Shown: one piece after another, positions 1 to 10,900 of the stretch
Layout of the letters: every line of letters starts with the position of its first letter
Position numbering within the stretch: position 1 is the first letter of the stretch
Notes under the pieces: generated by a model
The model's database searches: none
What the model was told of the DNA's origin: nothing
What the model saw: the letters and a program-made list of their open reading frames with translations, nothing else
Translations under genes and position numbers: made by a program
DNA from: Thozetella sp. PMI_491
Lineage: Eukaryota > Ascomycota > Sordariomycetes > Chaetosphaeriales > Chaetosphaeriaceae
Assembly (NCBI GenBank): GCA_021432635.1
Contig: MU270024.1
Coordinates: forward strand, 496,001-560,000
DNA: 64,000 bases
Direction: 5' to 3'

Positions 1-1480
1 AAGTCAAGGCTTGCACATGATGCGCAAATCTCGCCTCCTGCTTACATCTGTAACATCTATTGCCAAATAAGGCGGCATTTTAATGCCGCCAAGCCTCCCT
101 TCAACTCGGGTTTCTCCAGCCTCACCCTCGGGAAGTCGAGGTATATCCTTTGAAATCTTGCTTCTTCGCGACACTAAGAGTAGCATTAACCCAGTAAGGT
201 AGCAATACTTGCCACAATAGTAAGAGATCCTAGCTCATCACGCAGCCTTTCTTGGCTCCATGGCCTCTCTACATTGGCGCCGACCCTTCGGCGCTAGGCC
301 GGGACAACGTAGCGCGATCGGGACATGGCCGTCTTGCACTTTATACGTTTCAGGAGCAGAGGTCGCACAAGCCAAATTCGGTTCATAACGTTCAAGCTTC
401 CGTGATATGTATAGCACAGATCGATTGGAGTATGCTTTCCCGCAAGGTCTCGATCGACAACGGTTCCCCTCAGGGGGGGGTGCGAGCGATACAGAAAGGG
501 GGGATAACCCTGGCATCCCAGTAAACATCAGCAAAACATGCTTGCTGCCCCACTGACTTATTGGCCGGTCGGCGTTCTAAGTATGCGTCTCGCCTGCTCG
601 GTGAGCTCGCTCGCCAAAGTAACTAGCTGACAGGAAAAGGGGTCAGCGCGGTATTTGACCAGGGCCTGTTCGGAAATGAATACGAAAACCTCCCTCTACT
701 GAACCAATACCCAGTGACCAAAAACCTATCGGTGTGCCTGCGGTTGGAGCGCTGTCTACTGGCGCCGACTTAACCCCCCCACTCTGCACTGCCTTTCAGC
801 TTGGTGGTATGATCCGCCTGTCGCGTCCATCCCTTGTTCGCCTTCTAATTCCTACAGTAGCCATCGCAAATCAGTTGATTGCCCGCTTCTCGGCCATTTT
901 CCTCCTCCATGCCGGCCACGAGAACACCGTCACACTTGCACTCAGATCGAGCAACTTCATGACGGCTCCAAAGATACCGTGGCTCAATAACGCGGCGCTG
1001 CTGCGGACAATACTAGTGGTCATCCTCGGGGGAAACACCGCGTTGGTCATATGATTCTTGGCAGGGAACCCAGATCTGTCGCCTGTCTTTCGCTCCTCTT
1101 CAGCAGGTCACTCTCAGCGCTACCTGCACCGAGACCGGGTAACTTCGCTGACCTAGGCCGAGCAGCCCGACGCTACCACGCAACTCCAGGAGTTGCTCCC
1201 GCCGAAGACGCTATCGGCTAAGTCCTCTGGCGACAATAAAAGCCATGCCTAAGCTTAATAGACTGGCAGGGGGTCTGGACAAGGGGAAGGGAGGTGAGGC
1301 TAGTGGTCTTACTCGACCTCCTACCTCCCTCGCCCTTTTGCCGAGTAGATGAGACTATAAGAGTGTAACTCAACCAAAACCCCCGTGGAATATCTAGACA
1401 CATGTGTCCAAACATCTACTACTCCTTCTTTTCTATTTATATTCCTCTCCCTCTCTCCCTTTCGTTGTCAGATATTCATC
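1..1480. other. left-edge intergenic region, no gene recognised
   Basis: Short open frames on both strands look like chance frames: they lack recognisable motifs and mirror each other across the strands. The decamer TGGCGCCGAC occurs near 275 and again near 760, the only internal repetition I noticed. The last 100 bases before the GT32 start (about 1410-1470) are strongly CT-rich, as is common in fungal core promoters and 5' UTRs. Confidence 0.5.
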
Positions 1481-2764
1481 ATGATATCCATCCCTGCCAC
1501 AATGAGAAGATTGCCAACCCAGAGGATTGCCACGTTTGGCCTCGGACTCTTTGTTCTTATTCTGGCCCTCAGTATTCTGTACGTGATGCTTGTCGGGCGC
1601 TTTGCTCGTCCAGTATTCCCCTTCCACTTGGTACCCACCCACGCCTGCGGTAACGACGATGTATTCGGCCAACTTCAGCCACAAGACAACATCATTCCCA
1701 ATATTGTTCACTACGTCTGGCTTCTGAAAGACCCCACCGAGCTACATCTCGATTTCAAGGTGTTTGTCTCGGTCTACTCTGCGTATATCTTCTGGAAGCC
1801 CGAGAGTATTTACTTCCATACGGATGCTACGCCCGAGATATACGCAAAGGCAAAGGACTCGGGCTCGATCTGGACCAGGCGTGTTCTGGCCATCCCCGGC
1901 GTCAACGCATATTATGTCGAAGCGCCGACGTCTACTACCAAAGGCGTCGAGATCAAGTTGACGGAGCACAAGACCGACTTTTTGCGAATCATTGCGCTCC
2001 AGAAGTTCGGAGGAGTTTACCTGGACACAGATGCTGTACCCCTTCGGAGCATTGACGATCTGCGGAACACCGGCTTTGCCAACATCGTCGGTGGAGAAAC
2101 TGTCTTGAACATGAGGTTCTCGGGATACCTCAACAACGGCGTGATGATGGCTCGACCTCATAGTACTCTAATGTGAGTTCTCTAGCCGTGTATTTCCTGA
2201 GCTGAAGTTGGCTGTCATTAGCTGTGCCCCTTGACACTGGTTTCCCAAACCACGACGAATTGCTAACCCAATAATTACAGGAGGTTATTCTACCACGCAG
2301 CCCACGAGTTTTACGACGGAGGCTGGGCGACCGCGAGCATTCACCTCCTTACCGACATTTCGTACCGCTTGGCTCGCGTGCCTTTCGAGGTTCTGATCCT
2401 ACAGTCACAGGCATTCGCCCCCACCAGCTGGGAGCTCAACGACATGCGGAGACTCTTCCTGCCGAAGCTCCAGACCCCGACCTCATACAACGCCGCCGAG
2501 GCGAACCCTTCCCTGCTCACCTGCGACGACGCGCTGTCTTGGCTCGCCCAGCGGAACCAGAAGGGCGATGCCTGGGAGCTGGACTTTTCCAGCAGCTACA
2601 TCCTACATGCGTTTGACAACGGCATGGAAAAAATCTGGGGTTGGGACCACCAGATCAATCTCAAGTATGTGCTGGCTCGCCAGAGCAACTACGCCCGCGC
2701 GGTGTTCCCGGCCGTGTGGCATGCGGTGGAGGCCGGCATCATCCCTGAGGAAGAAACACGTTGA
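1481..2764 (+). CDS. GT32-type glycosyltransferase, DXD motif, type II membrane protein
   Basis: Probable Golgi glycosyltransferase of the Och1/GT32-like group (sugar-nucleotide-dependent, DXD family). Two exons, 1481-2172 and 2281-2764, joined at an AT|GTGAGT donor and an AATTACAG acceptor, give 391 aa. Residues about 17-39 form one hydrophobic signal anchor (LGLFVLILALSILYV). The GT32 hallmark stretch FGGVYLDTDAVPLRS lies near residues 175-190; its two aspartates would bind the metal and nucleotide-sugar. The upstream motif NIVHYVWL is also typical of the family. The start chosen is the ATG at 1481, directly before the anchor; an in-frame non-ATG extension upstream was not used. The acceptor sugar is unknown. 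The stop codon directly abuts an unrelated protein relic (2765-3192), so the extreme C-terminus may have been altered by a rearrangement. It is not evidently linked to the metabolite cluster. Confidence 0.85.
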
Positions 2765-3192
2765 CAGCAGCTACGCCTTCAAATGCCATCTCTCAGGACA
2801 ACAATACCCTAGCGTTAACGTTTACGTCGTCGATCGGGTTAATGCCGATCTCCCCTCTCAACTTCAGCTTCCCCAACCAGGGTTCCTTCGTTTCGTGGGC
2901 TCAAACCTCTGCAATCCTGAAGAACGCGCCACATCCAGAGGGAGCCAAGCTGCTCCATAACTGCCTAGTCAGCGAAGAACACCAAAGTCAGATGGAAGGC
3001 TTCAGCATCCGCTCAGACGTTCCATCTCCGAACAATTACCCTAGCATTTTTGAGATGCAGGGAACGAACCCCGCGGAGTTTTCCAGGTTCCTGAGCGACA
3101 GGAGTGGCGTAGAGCGATTTAGGTTCTTCTTAGAGAGCAAATTGGGAACACCACAAGGTCCAAATCCGATATTTCTCCAAGTTAACCAATAG
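2765..3192 (+). pseudogene. relic: C-terminal part of a periplasmic-binding-like (Fe3+ ABC substrate-binding type) secreted protein
   Basis: An open frame of about 140 codons begins exactly at the GT32 stop. It resembles, from memory, the C-terminal third of fungal extracellular proteins related to bacterial Fe3+ ABC-transporter solute-binding proteins: a segment FVSWAQTSAILKNAPHPEGA, then a SIRSDVPSPNNYPSIFEM-like stretch, then FSRFLSDRSGVERFRFF and ESKLGTPQGPNP. Intact family members are several hundred residues with a signal peptide; here the N-terminal two thirds and any start codon are missing because GT32 occupies the space. The frame has no internal stop, so the loss may be recent. It could instead be the last exon of a longer GT32 read-through model, but GT32 proteins do not carry such a domain. 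Confidence 0.5.
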
Positions 3193-3663
3193 AGCTAGGG
3201 AGCCGGCACATTGGGTGGGGGGGCACGCCTGGCCTAGATGTAACCACAGCGTATCCGCAACGCCATAGGGCAATCAATATATATGGCAACCTCTAGGGCC
3301 GCTGGTGGGTGGGGGACACTTCTTACAGCGCTGTAAGACCTAGTTACTTATATAAGTCTTGAAGTGATCGCCTTGCTAGGTCCCATCAATATACTGTATA
3401 ACGTAGCGGGAATATTTAGCATGGCTTTTTTCTTGAATTAAAATGTGGTTAGAACCGCAAGCGGGCAGATCTAACTTCAGTGTTAAAAAGTATCAGGAGT
3501 TGTGCGTTTGATTTCAACTCTAGGTCGCTGGAGCCCTTGTACCAGAAGCAGGTGTCATGTGCAAATCAGTAAGTTTAAATGCATGATCCATACTACAGCC
3601 GTGGATACCATACATACAATATATATACAGGATAGCGACAGCCTGCATTACGTTGCAACTAAA
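3193..3663. other. convergent intergenic spacer
   Basis: This stretch lies between the 3' ends of the relic and of the minus-strand secreted-protein gene. It is AT-rich with a few G runs (for example near 3215 and 3306). No gene, RNA or repeat was recognised. Confidence 0.5.
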
Positions 3664-4566
3664 CTAGGTGTAAGTGTATTGGTTAATGGTAATGTCGGCC
3701 ACAGTCCAAGTCTTTCCTCCGTCGGCAGTAACGAGGTTTCCGGAAGCACCGTTTAGCGCCAGTGTATTTTTGTAGTTTGGGTTCGCGGCGCTCATCGTGA
3801 TCTTGGTGTTGATGTAGTGGTGTGTGGGAACGGTCCCGCAGTTCGCCTGCTGGCACTCCATGGCGGTACCCCAGCCCAGACCACCCTTACCGCTAGCTGT
3901 GACATCTTTAGCATGGATACACCAAAACCATACTACTTCAATGGAAACGCCTACAAGTGGACAGCGTGGATACTACGTTGCCGTTCACCGACACGGTCTG
4001 GTCGGTTTTACCCGTAGAGTCGTTGTATTTGTCTATAGGCAGACGCGTTAGCGGTAGAATGGAGGATCAAGACCTCCTACTTACAATGGTAAGTGACTTG
4101 GTCACCCGGATTCGCTTTGTAGACAGCGCCGTCTTCTTGGTTGGCTAGAAACAGATGAGTATAGAAAGCGGCTGGGAGACAGGTTCCAGAACAGACATTC
4201 TAGCGTGCTCGCAGTAACACACCACTTGACTTCACCTGAAGCCAGGTTGCATGGAGATCTGGGTAACATGAAGGTAAGCCTAGAGCTTACCTCGTCGTAA
4301 GTCATGATAACTCACCCAATTCCAACAGTCGAGATGGCAAGGCCTTGGACCAGATCACCATCGTCCATTCCCATGCCAGGCCAGAGGCCCAAGTTCCCAT
4401 TATGGGGGCTGTTCAGAGCCGGCAAGACAAGCGTGGTCGTTGCGTCAATGATGTATGTACCAGACGCAACCGGGCCTGTGGAAAAGTAGTTGCCAAAAGA
4501 AAAGTATTGGCGAGGAACAACGGACGCGGCGGCGAAGGGGAGGAGGGAGATCAGAAAGGAATACAT
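3664..4566 (-). CDS. small secreted fungal protein of unknown function, five exons
   Basis: A complete 227-aa secreted protein in five exons on the minus strand: 4566-4316, 4258-4197, 4144-4085, 4032-3955 and 3896-3664. All introns are 51-58 bp with GT..AG ends (the second has a weak GTCTGT donor), and the summed length of 684 nt keeps frame. The N-terminus (MYSFLISLLPFAAASVV) is a signal peptide. The mature part has the pattern of a fungal extracellular family I recognise but cannot name: LWPGMGMDDGDLVQGLAIS, then PCNLASGEVKWCVTAS, then NPGDQVTYHY plus YNDSTGKTDQTVSVNGNVVS, then WGTAMECQQANCGTVPTHHY, ending GGKTWTVADITINQYTYT. It is probably a beta-sandwich, with several cysteines that could pair. 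The function is unknown; a concanavalin/eqolisin-like fold is only a guess. It stands next to decayed sequence but looks intact. Confidence 0.75.
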
Positions 4567-5440
4567 AATTCAAGACTATCGAGACGAGAGAAAGTTATAT
4601 AGACTAGTAAAAGTAGCGTCTTAGTTGAGCTAGAGAGCGAGGGCGAAATTTACGAGATGCTCTGTTCCTATATTTATAGTTGAAGAGGCACTGGAGAGGG
4701 GCTCGCTCGCATTGAATCTTTCCACAAATATCGACGCCACCACGTTCGTATTAAGGTTCTCTACTGCCTCTAAATGATTGGTTTTCGAGTGTAGTATAGT
4801 CGGAAGATTCAAGTTGATTGTCGTATTCGAATCCTAGCGGTTCTTAAGAACATATCTTCCACCTATGGATGACTATGTAGGATATGATGCGTTTTAATGG
4901 TTACATAGCAAATTCGAGATGGTCTGTGAGGAGGATATCTCTTCCACCTATGAAACACAGCCAGGGGGCGGGGAAGGGTCACGGTTACATCCGCTACAGA
5001 GGGTGATTCGTTGCGCCGGCACTAGAGACCGAGCTTCTCCAAGCATCGACTGTTCTGCCCCTTGTACGGCCCTGATAGCAGGCAGGTAGAGTGCATTCTA
5101 GGCTATCTAGCACATACACCTGAAGATTCATGCAGGCGAGCCGGTTACATCACCACATGCATCCTATTTCTTTTTAGGTCTCATTTCACAATTTCTCCTG
5201 GCAAGGGTTTCGGATATATGATTGTCATTAGCGGGGTTTGTCCTTGCCGTACTCCTGTTTCCCTCAGCGTACGATAGTCTGCTGACAATCTGATTAAGTC
5301 GAACATCCCCTTTTTCGCTCCGCTTCTCCAGCTGTAATCGTTAAACGTTATAGATGCCAATAACGTATCGCACACCAGCGACGAAAGATAAAAAGTAATT
5401 GATAAATCACGCGTCCAGTGGTAAGCGGATCCATTAGCTT
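4567..5440. other. AT-rich intergenic region
   Basis: Upstream region of the small secreted-protein gene. Short phrases are repeated (ATATCTTCCACCTATGGA near 4852 and CTCTTCCACCTATGAA near 4939). No coding gene was recognised. Confidence 0.5.
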
Positions 5441-5540
5441 GTATTCATTGCATTTAACATTAATTCATTGCATTTAACATTAATTCATTGCATTTAACAT
5501 TAATTCATTGCATTTAACATTAATTCATTGCATTTAACAT
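5441..5540. repeat. tandem repeat, five copies of a 20-bp unit
   Basis: The unit TAATTCATTGCATTTAACAT is repeated head to tail at 5441, 5461, 5481, 5501 and 5521. The first copy differs at its first base and the last three are identical. There are no spacers, so this is a minisatellite, not a CRISPR array. It sits at the edge of the decayed membrane-protein fragment. Confidence 0.95.
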
Positions 5541-6059
5541 TGACGTAGAGAACTCCGTTTAGGAGAAGGTGGGAGGATACAACTAAAAGCTATGAATAAC
5601 GACCTAGCCGAGCATGAGACACGCACGGCGGCGAGGTACAGCGCAACGGCGAGAAGCAGATAGAGAAATCTGACGGCCACAATACTTGCGTCAATGATCT
5701 CAAACAAGGGAACGCCGTCGGCGCCTCGTGTCAGGAATGACAACGTCTGGATGGCTAGCCCGAAGGAGCCAACGTATGGATGCCAAAGACAAGGATGGAT
5801 GACATGAGGCTGATGATGGCGTCCTCTTCGCCAAGGGCCCTCCACTCGATCAGGGAGTTGGCCATGAGCGTCAGGAACTGGCCCAAATGGCTAATGACAA
5901 TGAGAAAGAGAAGCTTAGTGATGAGGTGACGGCGGATACTTTTATTCGGGGCTTCCTTGTCCTGCATGGCCATGATCGCAACAAGGGTCGCGCCGATGTA
6001 ATAGATGAGGGATTAAGGCGGGCAGAAAAGGCTCGTCGTGCAGCTGAGTGTAAGACATG
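5541..6059 (-). pseudogene. relic of the N-terminal membrane region of a transporter, possibly HMT1/ABCB6-like
   Basis: On the minus strand an ATG near 6058 (MSYTQLHDEPFLPA) is followed, in shifted frames, by hydrophobic segments: LIYYIGATLVAIMAM, then LITKLLFLIVISHLGQFL, then ISLMSSILVFGIHTLA, then VGSFGLAIQTLSFL and FEIIDASIVAVRFLYLLLAV. At least two frame changes are needed, around 6010 and 5760, and nothing resembling an ATP-binding domain follows. The order of helices and the phrase WHPYVGSFGL recall the N-terminal extension of fungal heavy-metal-tolerance half-ABC transporters, but this is from memory and tentative. The distal end merges into the 20-bp tandem repeat. The fragment is truncated and surely non-functional. 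Confidence 0.4.
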
Positions 6060-7735
6060 GTTTTAGGTGAATGTGGCCGGAGTGAAGGACTTTCACCTAA
6101 CGATTGGGCGTCTTGAGATTATAATGGTTCCCGTTGATGTGAATATGGGTAACAGTTTTTCTGAGGCGTGTTTGTAGCTAAGTAGCCCGGCAGGCTTGCA
6201 TTTGCCGACGATATGAAGAATGATCATAGAGAAGATGCTATATGCTGGGACAACTAAGCGGCATAGGGGACTTATTTTGCGAATAGGGTATTGATCTCCT
6301 GCTGGTGTGCTTAGGCAGAGGGTATCTGGCCTAGAACGGCAAGGTATTGCCGAGACGGCTTGTTGTCCTTCTCTTTGTATATCTCTTTATTCTAGATGAT
6401 TTCTTCAACAGTTTGAAGCCTTGTCCTATGCGTCTCTTATAGAAAGCAGAGGCTATTCTAGCTGATTAAATGTAGGCTTTTATACTATAGTTTGTCCTTT
6501 TAGAAGTAGTTATATATACTCTTTCCTGGTTCTGCTTGTAAGAGCGCTTGGCCTGTCTCGTGTTAGTCGTAATAAAGATTAAACCTAATATAACCTTCAG
6601 GGTATCTTACGTTTTTCTGGATTTTATCTAGCGGTATAGAGACTGTAGAAGGATCTGTTCCGTAGGGTTGATTAGCTATGGCTAGTGGGGTAGTTATAGC
6701 TGAGATTCCTGGGTAATAAAGGCTATGAAAGTGTAGCTAAAGATGCTGGACGTATTATATTGGTTTGTTAACATAGGTATGTTAGAGATTTTGAGATGGT
6801 TTTGTGATGGTTCCAGATGCTTTACATTTGGCACAGTGTGGTATGATAAGGAAATAATTGGGCTGCTTTCATGCTGCAGACCCACATGATCGGCCTAGAT
6901 GACGTCGGTGGCCTGCTGGTCCGCCGACGTGCAGGGGCCGCGCAAGGTCTCCTCTTCCCTAGTAGATGGAGTGGAGTAATTATTAAGGCACAACCTAAAC
7001 GGGTATATAATACTACAGAAAGGGATCTAATCGATAGTTAGAGAGGTGTATAAGGTTGTGCAAGCACATGTGAATTAGCGAAGGTTGGATAAAAATAGCC
7101 GAAAGACAGTTAATAGGAACCTGCAGCCTGCGGGAGACCGGGAGGCGGGTATAAGATCGTCCAGTACTTCCTCCATCTCAGGCACCCACTCGACTGAATA
7201 CACTACGATACAGGACTGGTATAATTGTTAGCGTCGTACAGAGGAGCAGGGGTTGCCGTGCTGATGATCGGCCCCCCAAAACCAGGTATCTTCACTAACT
7301 GAAGCGAACACGACATGGCGTGCAATCTACCTTGCTCTCACTGGAACCGCCTGGAAAAAGGAAGAAATTCTAGCGACAACAAGAAGAACCGTGCCACCCC
7401 TGACCTCAGTTTCGAGCTAACAATTATAATTACCAGTCCTGTATTGTACACCGGCTTCCCATAACTCCCAGGTGTGAAAATATAGGAGGTGGGGTGCACT
7501 TAGGATAGAGCTGCCAGGTAGGCGATACCGCGGAGCTCCCCCCACTGCCTGTGTTTTTCCTGGCCTTATTAGGCAAAAATTACGTTACTATATCAGGTTT
7601 AATGACAGTCATTTTACGCGATCATGGAATGCTTACCGAGCATGAGGTGTTGTGCGGCACGGGTGTTAGACAAAGTCCGACTTCTGAACCCGAGGTCATC
7701 TTTTTATGGGTCTAGTGAAACCCCGGCATGCATTG
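6060..7735. other. AT-rich region with decayed-repeat character
   Basis: From about 6100 to 7100 the sequence is rich in TA steps and poor in open frames, as expected of repeat DNA altered by RIP-type C-to-T mutation. One small GC-rich island (about 6885-6960) contains the imperfect inverted repeat GACGTCGGTGG / CCGCCGACGT. From about 7300 the composition returns to normal and leads into the ABC-transporter promoter. No intact gene was seen. Confidence 0.5.
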
Positions 7736-7741
7736 CAGCGT

Positions 7742-7752
7742 TGTAACTTCCG
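7742..7752. promoter_or_regulatory. candidate cluster-regulator site upstream of the ABC transporter
   Basis: TGTAACTTCCG matches 9 of 11 positions of the palindrome CGGAACTTCCG (reverse complement CGGAAGTTCCG) found in three divergent promoters of the cluster. It lies about 205 bp before the ABC-transporter ATG. One CGG half-site is degraded, so it may be weak or fortuitous. Confidence 0.35.
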
Positions 7753-7956
7753 GGAGTTCATTTATGCCTCCATCTGCATTCCGGCTTCGTCTAGCCGCTT
7801 TTGGGCGGACTCTGTCAGCCCGATACTACGACTTCGATCTTGAATTGGACTCGGACTGCTCCTGGTCCAGTGATCAGTTGATCGAGTCACTAATTGCTCA
7901 TTGTATCTCCGTTCTGCGAGCAACACGCTTTGCGGGGCCATCGCAACGACGCCGCC

Positions 7957-10900
7957 ATGGCTTCTATGGACTGTCTCAACGACGATAGCTTCGGACCGGC
8001 TGTCCGTGGGTGCCGCGGCGATTTCGACTTTACGCAGAAATTCGAGAGGATACTGTTCTCAGTGATTCCGGGGGCTCTATTCCTACTTGTGGCTGGTGCT
8101 AGGGTGCTGCAGCTAGCCTACAAGCCCCGATTGATCTCAGCTATCACGCTTCAGTTCGCCAAACTTGTAAGACCCCATTTTGCCATCGCATGTATCCATC
8201 TCAGTTGAACATACTGCTAATCTACTTGCAGCTAGCGATTACTATTTACGTGTCATGCCAACTTTCTCTGCTAGTTCTTGTCGCGAGGGTGGACGCCGCC
8301 TTTCTCCCGGGCTTTTCTGTCGCCGCAGTGACTTTGACATTTGCTGCGGGCCTCTTTATGTTTGCCTTGTCGTTTCTCGAACACGCACGATCTCTCCGAA
8401 CTTCAGCCCTCCTCAATATTTATCTACTTTTGACTTTGCTCTTCGACATTGTCCAGGCCCGCACGCTGTGGCTCGCGACGTCCCAACACCACGCCACTTT
8501 TGCCCGTCTGTTTACGGCTTCTATCGCCGTAAAACTGGTCGTGATCTTCTTCGAGGCACAGAGCAAGGTTGGAGGGAAATACTGGGAGGAGACGGAGCGG
8601 AGCCCGGAGGAGACCAGTGGGATCTACAGCTTGTCCGTCTACTATTGGCTGAAAGGGCTGTTCCTACGAGGCTACAGCAGCGTTCTTTGCCTCGACGATC
8701 TATATGCGCTGGACAGCGCCCTGAGCGCGGAGAAGACGGCATCAAAGCTCATGGAGAAATTGAATGAGCGGACACAAAACGGCGCGAAGCCTTCTCTGCC
8801 TCTGGCTCTATTTCACGCATTTTCCTGGCCGTATTTACTACCGGCCATCCCCCAGCTGGCTTATGTTGCTTTCCAGTATTCGCAGTCTTTCTTTCTACAG
8901 ACTCTGATCACGCACCTGAATCAGCTCGATGAAGAGTCGTCGAATAATAGAGGATATGGTCTCATAGGTGCGTGCGCGCTTATCTACCTCGGGTTGACGC
9001 TCTCCACTTCGTACTACGGCTACTACAAGGAGAGGGCGGCATCTATGACCCGCGCGTGCCTGTGTGCAGCTATCTATAAAAAGACTACAGAGATCACGAC
9101 CGCAACAGCGACTGCCGCAGAATCGGTCACGTTGATGAGCAGCGACGTAGAGCGTGTTGAGATTGGCATTCGCCTCGCACACTTCCTATGGTCCAGTCTC
9201 CTACAGATCGGAGTTGGATGCTGGCTTCTGTATACAAAGCTCGGTGCGGCTTCTGCGGCGCCTATGGTTATCTTGTCGCTCTGTTTTGGTGTCTTCTTCT
9301 GGATAATGATGCTTGTTCAAGGTCGCCAGAGCGTTTGGATGGAGAAGATTCAAACGAGAGTTGGGTTCACGGCCAATGCCATTTCCAAGATGAAGTACTT
9401 TAAGATGCTGGGAATTTCGAACAGCGTCGCGGAGTCGATTCAAGATCTGCGCAGAAAAGAAATTCGCGCCGGAAACAAGTTCCGGGTCATCCTGTTCGCC
9501 ACTTTCGGTCTCAGCTACTTTCCCGTGACGGCGTCACCGGTTGCTACATTCGCATTTATCTCTCGCAGCCTCGATCCCTCGACCCTATTTGTGTCGTTAT
9601 CATTTATTACACTCCTAACGGCTCCATTGGCACAGCTGTTTCAGGGTCTGCCTCAGTGCTTGGCTGCCTTGATCAGCCTACGTCGCATCGAGACATACCT
9701 GACAGAGCCACCTCGAGAGGACTTCCGTCGCCAGGGAAATACAGGCTCATCTGAAAGCCATCCATCGTTGGAAAATAGATTCACGGCTTCTGAGATCACC
9801 ATAACGCGATGTGATCCTCCAGTGTCTGCAGCAGTTTCAAGCGGTCCAGGCGATGATCCATCGCCACCAGACCGGGAGCCAGTCTTCGCCATAAAAAATG
9901 GCTCGTTCGGTTGGGAAGACAGCAAGATGGTGTTAAGAGAGCTCGATATATCATTCGTCAGAGGCGAATTGACCATGATTGTCGGACCTGTCGCATCAGG
10001 CAAGTCAACACTTTGCAAGGTTCTCCTGGGTGAAGTTCCTATTGCCCGGGGAAGCACAGAGTGGAAGGTTCAGAACTCTACTATCGGATATTGCGCGCAA
10101 ACGCCGTTTCTCTACGACAAAACCTTGATGGAAAACATCATTTGGTATAGTCCTTTTGACCAAAATCGGTACACCGCCGTAATCACCGCCACTATGCTGA
10201 CCGCTGACATCGCGCTCTTGCCTTCTGGTGATCAAACCAAAATTGGCAGCAACGGGATCGTGTTGAGCGGCGGCCAGAAACAGCGTGTCTCGCTCGCAAG
10301 GGCTCTTTACCTTGAAACGGACGTCCTAGTACTGGATGATGTGTTTAGTGGGCTGGATGCGACAACCGAGACGGAAATATTCAGGCGAGTTTTTGGGCCG
10401 GAGGGAATCATCAGGAAAAGGGGGGCCACGGCCATTGTTTGCACCCACTCAGTCCGCCACCTTCCTTCTGCAGATTGTATCATCGTGCTCGGAAGCGACG
10501 GAGCAGTTGTTGAACAAGGGTCCTTTGATGCACTAATCGGGAACGGCAAATACGTAACGAGCCTCGATGCCATTGCGACCAACTCCGCCAGCGACATTGA
10601 GGATGCGCCGGGAAGTTCTTTCAATGCTTCAAATCTGGAAAGACCTCACAAAATCGTCGATGATGGGGATTCGGGCAGGCAAGCAGGCGACTGGTCGATC
10701 TATCTCCACTATCTGCGCAATATCGCAGCGCGATCCGTCATCGTGTTCATTGTTTTATGCGTCGTAAGTGGGACTGCCAACAATTTCTCCACGGTGTGGG
10801 TGTCTTACTGGTCCGAAAACGCGTTTGACAGGCCACCACGCTTCTATATCGGATTATACGGCTTAATCGGAGCTGTAGAGCTCTTCTCTATTCTCGGGGT

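Noticed and set aside
238-534. Overlapping open frames on both strands (about 90-98 codons)
   Set aside because: They mirror each other across strands, with no recognisable motif, no splice support and no conserved composition.
5441-5540. Regular repeats as a possible CRISPR array
   Set aside because: The 20-bp units are contiguous without spacers, and the genome is eukaryotic; it is a minisatellite.
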